Origin: Wenjunlia tyrosinilytica
Lineage (GTDB): Bacteria; Actinomycetota; Actinomycetes; Streptomycetales; Streptomycetaceae
Length of the DNA: 64,000 nucleotides
Direction of reading: 5' to 3'
NCBI RefSeq assembly: GCF_014646055.1
Contig: NZ_BMMS01000025.1
Coordinates: 62,001 to 126,000 of the forward strand
Of this stretch, positions 61,101 to 64,000 are shown piece after piece. The position numbers and the translations under genes are program-made. The notes under the pieces were generated by a model. It worked only from the letters and a program-made list of their open reading frames with translations. It was not told the origin of the DNA and ran no database searches. Positions within the stretch are counted from its first letter, which is position 1. The number at the start of each line of letters is the position of its first letter.

Positions 61101-64000
61101 ATGGACGCCGCCGCCGACGCCCTGGGCGGCCGGTGGGGCTGCGTCGAGGAGCTGTCCATCCACCACCGGTTCCCCCTGGAGCACGAGGGCCGGATCGTGC
61201 ACATCACCGTGCGCGCCGACGCCGACGGCCACGCCGCCTACGAGTGCCACAGCCTCTCCCCGACGGAGGAGGCCGCGGGCGCGCCCTGGCAGCAGCACGG
61301 GCGGGGAGTTCTGCGCCGCCGCGCCGCCGGGCGCCCGCTGTCCGCCGACCTCCAGGTGCACCGCTACGGCGACGCGGTCCGCTACGAGCCCACCTCCCTG
61401 TCCTCGGCGCTGGCCGAGGCCGTCACCGGTGCCCACCGCGGCGGCGGAGGCGTCCTGGTGGCCCTGTCCCCGGAGCGGGCCGAGGGAGGCCTGAGCTGGG
61501 TGGAGGTCGTGGACGCCGCCATCGCCGCCCTGTCCTGGGACGCGGGGGTCAACGAGGCCGACTCCTCCGCCGTCGGGTTCGCCCGCAGCGTCCGTGAGCT
61601 GACCTGCGAGGACGCCCACCGCGTCCAGTACGTCAGGGCCACCGCGCACGTCAGCTCCGGCGGCGGCACCTCCGAGGAGATCGTCGGCGAGGTGGAATTC
61701 TTCGCCGAGGACGGCTCCCACCTCGGCGGGGCGAGGGAGTTGAGGGTGGTGGCGGCCAAGGACGTCGCCGCCCCGGACGCCCCCTGGCGCGACCCCGACG
61801 AGCTCCTGCAGCGCGTCGAGTGGCAGACCGTCGAGCCCCCGCCGCCGCCGGGACGCCTGCCGGGGGAGAACTACCTCCTGCTGCCGGACCGCAGCGGTGT
61901 CGCGGAGCGGCTCGCCCGGGAACTGCGCCAGCGCGGCGCACGCGTCCTGGTGGCCCGCGAGGAGGAGACCGGCTCCGCGCCGGCCGTGACCGCCGAGCTG
62001 ATCGCCCGCTGGCGCGACCAGTCCAAGCAGGCCGACACCGCCGACCGCGTGATCGTGCTCACCGGGCTGGACGCCCCCGAGCCGGAGGCGACCGACACCC
62101 GGGCGCTGGAGGAGTACCGCGACCGCACGGAACTGGCCGTCATCGCACTGGTCCAGGCCCTGATCGACCGCCAGGACTGCTCGCGCGCCACTGTCTCCCT
62201 GGTCACCCGCGGCGCGATGCCCGCCATCCCCGAGCAGGGCGTCACCTGCCCGTTCGCCAACACCCTGTGGGGCCTGGGCCGGGTCATCGCCCTGGAGCAC
62301 CCGGAGCACTGGGGCGGCGCGGTCGACCTCGATCCGGCCGGTCCCTCCGGCGACGACATCGGCAGGCTGGCCGCCGCGCTCATCGACGTCAGGGCCGAGG
62401 ACCAGCAGGCCCTGCGCGGCCCCGACCGGTACGCGGCCCGGCTGGTGCCCCACCACCTCGGCGCCGAGGAGCTGCGGCGGGTGCCGGACGTCCGCTCCTC
62501 CGCCGCCTACCTGATCACCGGTGCGTTCGGCGGCATCGGCCAGGAACTCGCCCGCTGGCTCGCACACCAGGGCGCCGGCAAGCTCGTCCTGCTCGGCCGC
62601 ACCCCGCTGCCGCCGCGCGCCGACTGGGACCTGCCCGGACTCCAGGCGTCCGTCCGCGAGCGCATCGCGGTGGTCCGCGGCCTGGAGGCCACCGGAGCGG
62701 TGGTCGACGTGGTCGCCGCCGACGTCTGCGACGTCCACCAGATGCTCCTCGTCATGGAGGACCTGGCCATCGACCGGTACCAGTTGCGCGGCGTCGTCCA
62801 CGCGGCCGGTGTCTCCGTGCCCCAGTTCCTGCGCGACATCCCCGTCGACGACCCTCGCGACTACGACGCCGTGTGGCGCCCGAAGGTCGTCGGCGGCTGG
62901 CTGATGCACCAGCTGACCGAGGGGCTGGACCTGGACTTCTTCCTCGGGTTCTCCTCCATCGCCGCCACCTGGGGCTCCCAGCACCTGTCCAGCTACTCGG
63001 CCTCGAACGCCTTCCTCGACGGCCTCGCGGAGTACCGGCGCACCCTGGGCCAGACCGCGCTGACGGTCAGCTGGGGCCCGTGGGAGCTGGCCTCCAACCT
63101 GTTCGGCGCCGATGTCCTGGAGTTCCTGACCTCCACGGGCCTGCGCACCCTGTCCGCCCCGCAGTGCCTGAAGCTGCTCGGCGCCCTGCTGGCGGGCGAC
63201 GCCCCCCAGGCGGTCGTCTGCGCCGCCGACTGGTCGGTGTACAAGCCGGTCATGGAGGCCAGGATCGAGCGGCCGCTGCTGCGCACCCTGGAGATCGTGG
63301 AGGACTTCGGCGACGAGGCCCCCGCGCCCGTCCTGGACGAACTGGCCGTCGCGGACGGCCCGCAGCGCCGCTCGATCCTCGTCCGGTACCTCCAGGGCGT
63401 CCTCGGCGACGTCCTCGCCGTGAGCGCCGACGCCATCGAGCCCGAGGCCGACGTGATGTCCCACGGCCTGGACTCGCTGATGGTCATGGAGGTGGTCAAG
63501 CACTGCAAGCGGGACCTTCGGGTCAGCATCCGGCCCAACCAGCTCTTCGAACGCTCCACGCTCGAGGACTGGGCCGATCTGCTCCGCGTCGAACTCGGCG
63601 GTGAGGAGGGCGCCTCGGCCGCCGCCGAGCCGGCCGAGGCCGCCATGGCCGATCCCCGCAACATCGCGGGCGACGTCACCCTCGATCCGGACATCCGCCC
63701 CCAGGGCCCGGTGCGGCCCGGCTACACCGAGCCCGACCACGTCCTGCTCACCGGTGCCACCGGCTTCGTCGGCGGCTATCTGCTGGACGAGCTGCTGGCG
63801 AGCACGCGGGCGACCGTCCACCTGCTGGTCAGGTGCGCCGACCCGGCCGAGGGACTGGCCCGGGTGCGGGCCAATGTCGAGCAGTACCTGCCCTGGCGCG
63901 AGGCGGACGAGGACCGCGTCAAGGTGATCCCGGGCGACCTCGAGAAGCCCCTCCTCGGACTGGAGGAGGACGCGTTCGACGCGCTCGGGCACAAGCTCGA
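58113..64000 (+). CDS. Type I PKS: KS-AT-DH-KR-ACP-thioester reductase (3' cut off)
   Basis: 1962 residues visible. The frame is still open at the window edge. A short N-terminal helix (LVEALRTIERLQDRLKNA) may dock with the upstream PKS. KS Cys213 is in TTCSSS. AT Ser665 is in GHSIGE, with SHAFHS indicating malonyl-CoA. A DH-like double hotdog (about 955-1225) has His in TDHEGRRYLP and Asp in VVDAAIAAL. KR (about 1460-1660) has TGAFGGIG and Tyr1628. It lacks the LDD motif and has Trp eight residues before Tyr, so A-type stereochemistry is predicted. ACP Ser1788 is in HGLDSLM. A thioester-reductase domain starts near residue 1880 (LLTGATGFVGGYLL) and would release the chain as aldehyde or alcohol. 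ATGA overlap couples it to the preceding PKS. Confidence 0.93.
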   Translation, partial: MTTTQSGPVQHDYRPQLVEALRTIERLQDRLKNARPQPLNEPIAIVGLGCRLPGGADAPESFWRVLRGGVDTTSEFPPERGDASALYDPDPDAPGKAYVMRGGFLGRVDRFEPSVFGISPREALGMDPQQRILLEVAWEALERAGYAPDSLNGSSTGVFLGLSTTDYARMRQSQGDIRDVDAYQLVGEPSFAAGRISYTLGLQGPCKVVDTTCSSSLVALHEACQALRLGEADMALAGGVNLMLSPYGFVMMSKFAGLSPEGRCKTFDASADGYARGEGAGLVVLKRWSDAVRDGDNVIALVRGTAVNHDGRSSGLTVPNPAAQQGVIKAALTQAGIAPGDVDYVEAHGTGTSLGDPIELRALEAVIGRNRPEGAPLLVGSVKTNIGHLESAAGVAGLLKLVLALQHGEIPPHLHFNEPNPNVDWSKLHIEVTAEGTAWPDVEGRPRIGAISSFGASGTNAHAVVSSVPEAGTGPSPARVQHPHGVLVASANSEEALTEVARKFALHLRRDPDITLADACYTTQVGRARQTHGLAVAGDSLEGLADALEAHARGERDPRLVTGRLPVHKHRKVAWMFTGQGSQYAGMAQGLADEPAFREPFDECAALFDAALDRPLTSVVWPAEGTESPIDDTRYTQPALFAVEYALARMWQSWGLKPIALLGHSIGEIAAACVAGVFGLEDAVRLVTARAALMAQLPAGGVMAAVTCDEATALAAIADLTGTVSLAAVNGPESVVVSGAKDDVATAVARLKEQGVRAQNLTVSHAFHSPLLAPMLEEFRQIARSISYSAPAIPLISNVTGRPWSAQDLGPEYWVRHAAGTVRFLDGLGSLYGDGIRTFLEVGPQPVLLGLGNRAIEDPDCAWIPSLRRPVRARGGSGKTLHDRSAVRQALGTLHLRGTAVDWAAVHKGEQLRRVPLPATVWRGESYWFEERRDDAGGASAPERPAGIDVPGVGRRLRSAVPTYEVSLDDPSWEPYIRTDHEGRRYLPMGALAKVVMDAAADALGGRWGCVEELSIHHRFPLEHEGRIVHITVRADADGHAAYECHSLSPTEEAAGAPWQQHGRGVLRRRAAGRPLSADLQVHRYGDAVRYEPTSLSSALAEAVTGAHRGGGGVLVALSPERAEGGLSWVEVVDAAIAALSWDAGVNEADSSAVGFARSVRELTCEDAHRVQYVRATAHVSSGGGTSEEIVGEVEFFAEDGSHLGGARELRVVAAKDVAAPDAPWRDPDELLQRVEWQTVEPPPPPGRLPGENYLLLPDRSGVAERLARELRQRGARVLVAREEETGSAPAVTAELIARWRDQSKQADTADRVIVLTGLDAPEPEATDTRALEEYRDRTELAVIALVQALIDRQDCSRATVSLVTRGAMPAIPEQGVTCPFANTLWGLGRVIALEHPEHWGGAVDLDPAGPSGDDIGRLAAALIDVRAEDQQALRGPDRYAARLVPHHLGAEELRRVPDVRSSAAYLITGAFGGIGQELARWLAHQGAGKLVLLGRTPLPPRADWDLPGLQASVRERIAVVRGLEATGAVVDVVAADVCDVHQMLLVMEDLAIDRYQLRGVVHAAGVSVPQFLRDIPVDDPRDYDAVWRPKVVGGWLMHQLTEGLDLDFFLGFSSIAATWGSQHLSSYSASNAFLDGLAEYRRTLGQTALTVSWGPWELASNLFGADVLEFLTSTGLRTLSAPQCLKLLGALLAGDAPQAVVCAADWSVYKPVMEARIERPLLRTLEIVEDFGDEAPAPVLDELAVADGPQRRSILVRYLQGVLGDVLAVSADAIEPEADVMSHGLDSLMVMEVVKHCKRDLRVSIRPNQLFERSTLEDWADLLRVELGGEEGASAAAEPAEAAMADPRNIAGDVTLDPDIRPQGPVRPGYTEPDHVLLTGATGFVGGYLLDELLASTRATVHLLVRCADPAEGLARVRANVEQYLPWREADEDRVKVIPGDLEKPLLGLEEDAFDALGHKL

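Noticed and set aside
58758-63992. 1744-codon open frame on the minus strand opposite the second PKS
   Set aside because: It is Gly/Ala/Arg/Val-rich without domains and is fully explained as the mirror of a high-GC PKS gene with complete KS, AT, KR and ACP motifs on the plus strand.
1-64000. tRNA/rRNA genes, insertion sequences, phage integrases, attachment sites
   Set aside because: None seen on either strand by reading. A tRNAscan or Rfam search was not possible.
41927-64000. Control of the cluster through rare TTA (bldA) codons
   Set aside because: I noticed no in-frame TTA codon in the visible cluster genes, but the check was by eye and not exhaustive.

Overview
This 64 kb window is very GC-rich, with dense genes, strong third-position GC bias (hence many long shadow reading frames) and frequent GTG or TTG starts. 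The gene content (streptogrisin-type protease, SepF-like protein, LAxTG-anchored AA10 enzyme, SGNH lipase, DnaE2, type I PKS) points to Streptomyces or a very close relative. From memory, the order SepF-like / DnaE2 / ImuB-like / kinase / SGNH lipase / hmgA resembles the S. coelicolor SCO1750-SCO1715 stretch of the chromosome. That resemblance was not computed.

Region 1-13.3 kb: the 3' end of a DHA2-family exporter, a glutaryl-CoA-dehydrogenase-like enzyme, a SepF-like protein, an amino-acid permease, a DUF5685-like protein ending in a Cys/Asp-rich tail, a GNAT plus SsuD-like monooxygenase pair, a divergent FAD/NAD(P)-binding protein, a secreted streptogrisin, an SPFH protein, and a dead fragment of a second streptogrisin.

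Region 13.4-17.7 kb: a decayed PTS-type dihydroxyacetone kinase locus. HPr, DhaM, an IclR regulator and DhaL look intact. DhaK survives only as about 40 C-terminal residues fused in frame to the C-terminal part of a glycerol-facilitator-like (MIP) protein. A PTS enzyme I gene persists as fragments flanked by a 125-bp direct repeat. Two copies of one operator motif link the regulator to the remnant operon.

Region 17.7-41.7 kb: conserved core. It holds an SOS mutagenesis cassette (dnaE2 plus a Y-family protein lacking catalytic acids, with a near-perfect LexA box), a cell-wall-anchored lytic polysaccharide monooxygenase, a fused acyl-CoA carboxyltransferase, an AAA ATPase, an SGNH lipase, a Ser/Thr kinase, a DUF1963 protein, two family III CoA-transferases, a GntR regulator, hmgA, an exporter with a divergent TetR and tandem operators, and a secreted GH27 alpha-galactosidase.

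Region 41.9-64 kb: the left part of a polyketide biosynthetic cluster that runs off the window. It contains an acyl-CoA dehydrogenase, a KS-AT-ACP protein whose KS and AT active sites are both lost, a PPTase, a flavin-dependent halogenase with its own carrier protein, a TetR regulator, a type II thioesterase and two large PKS proteins. The first PKS is KS-AT-ACP-KS-(dead AT)-ACP. The second is KS-AT-DH-KR-ACP-thioester reductase. The likely product is a halogenated polyketide released by reduction, using several carriers that depend on acyltransferase activity in trans. I do not recognise the product.

A recurrent oddity is a set of short GC-rich tandem repeats that begin at or right after stop codons of unrelated genes, with similar repeats inside coding sequences.
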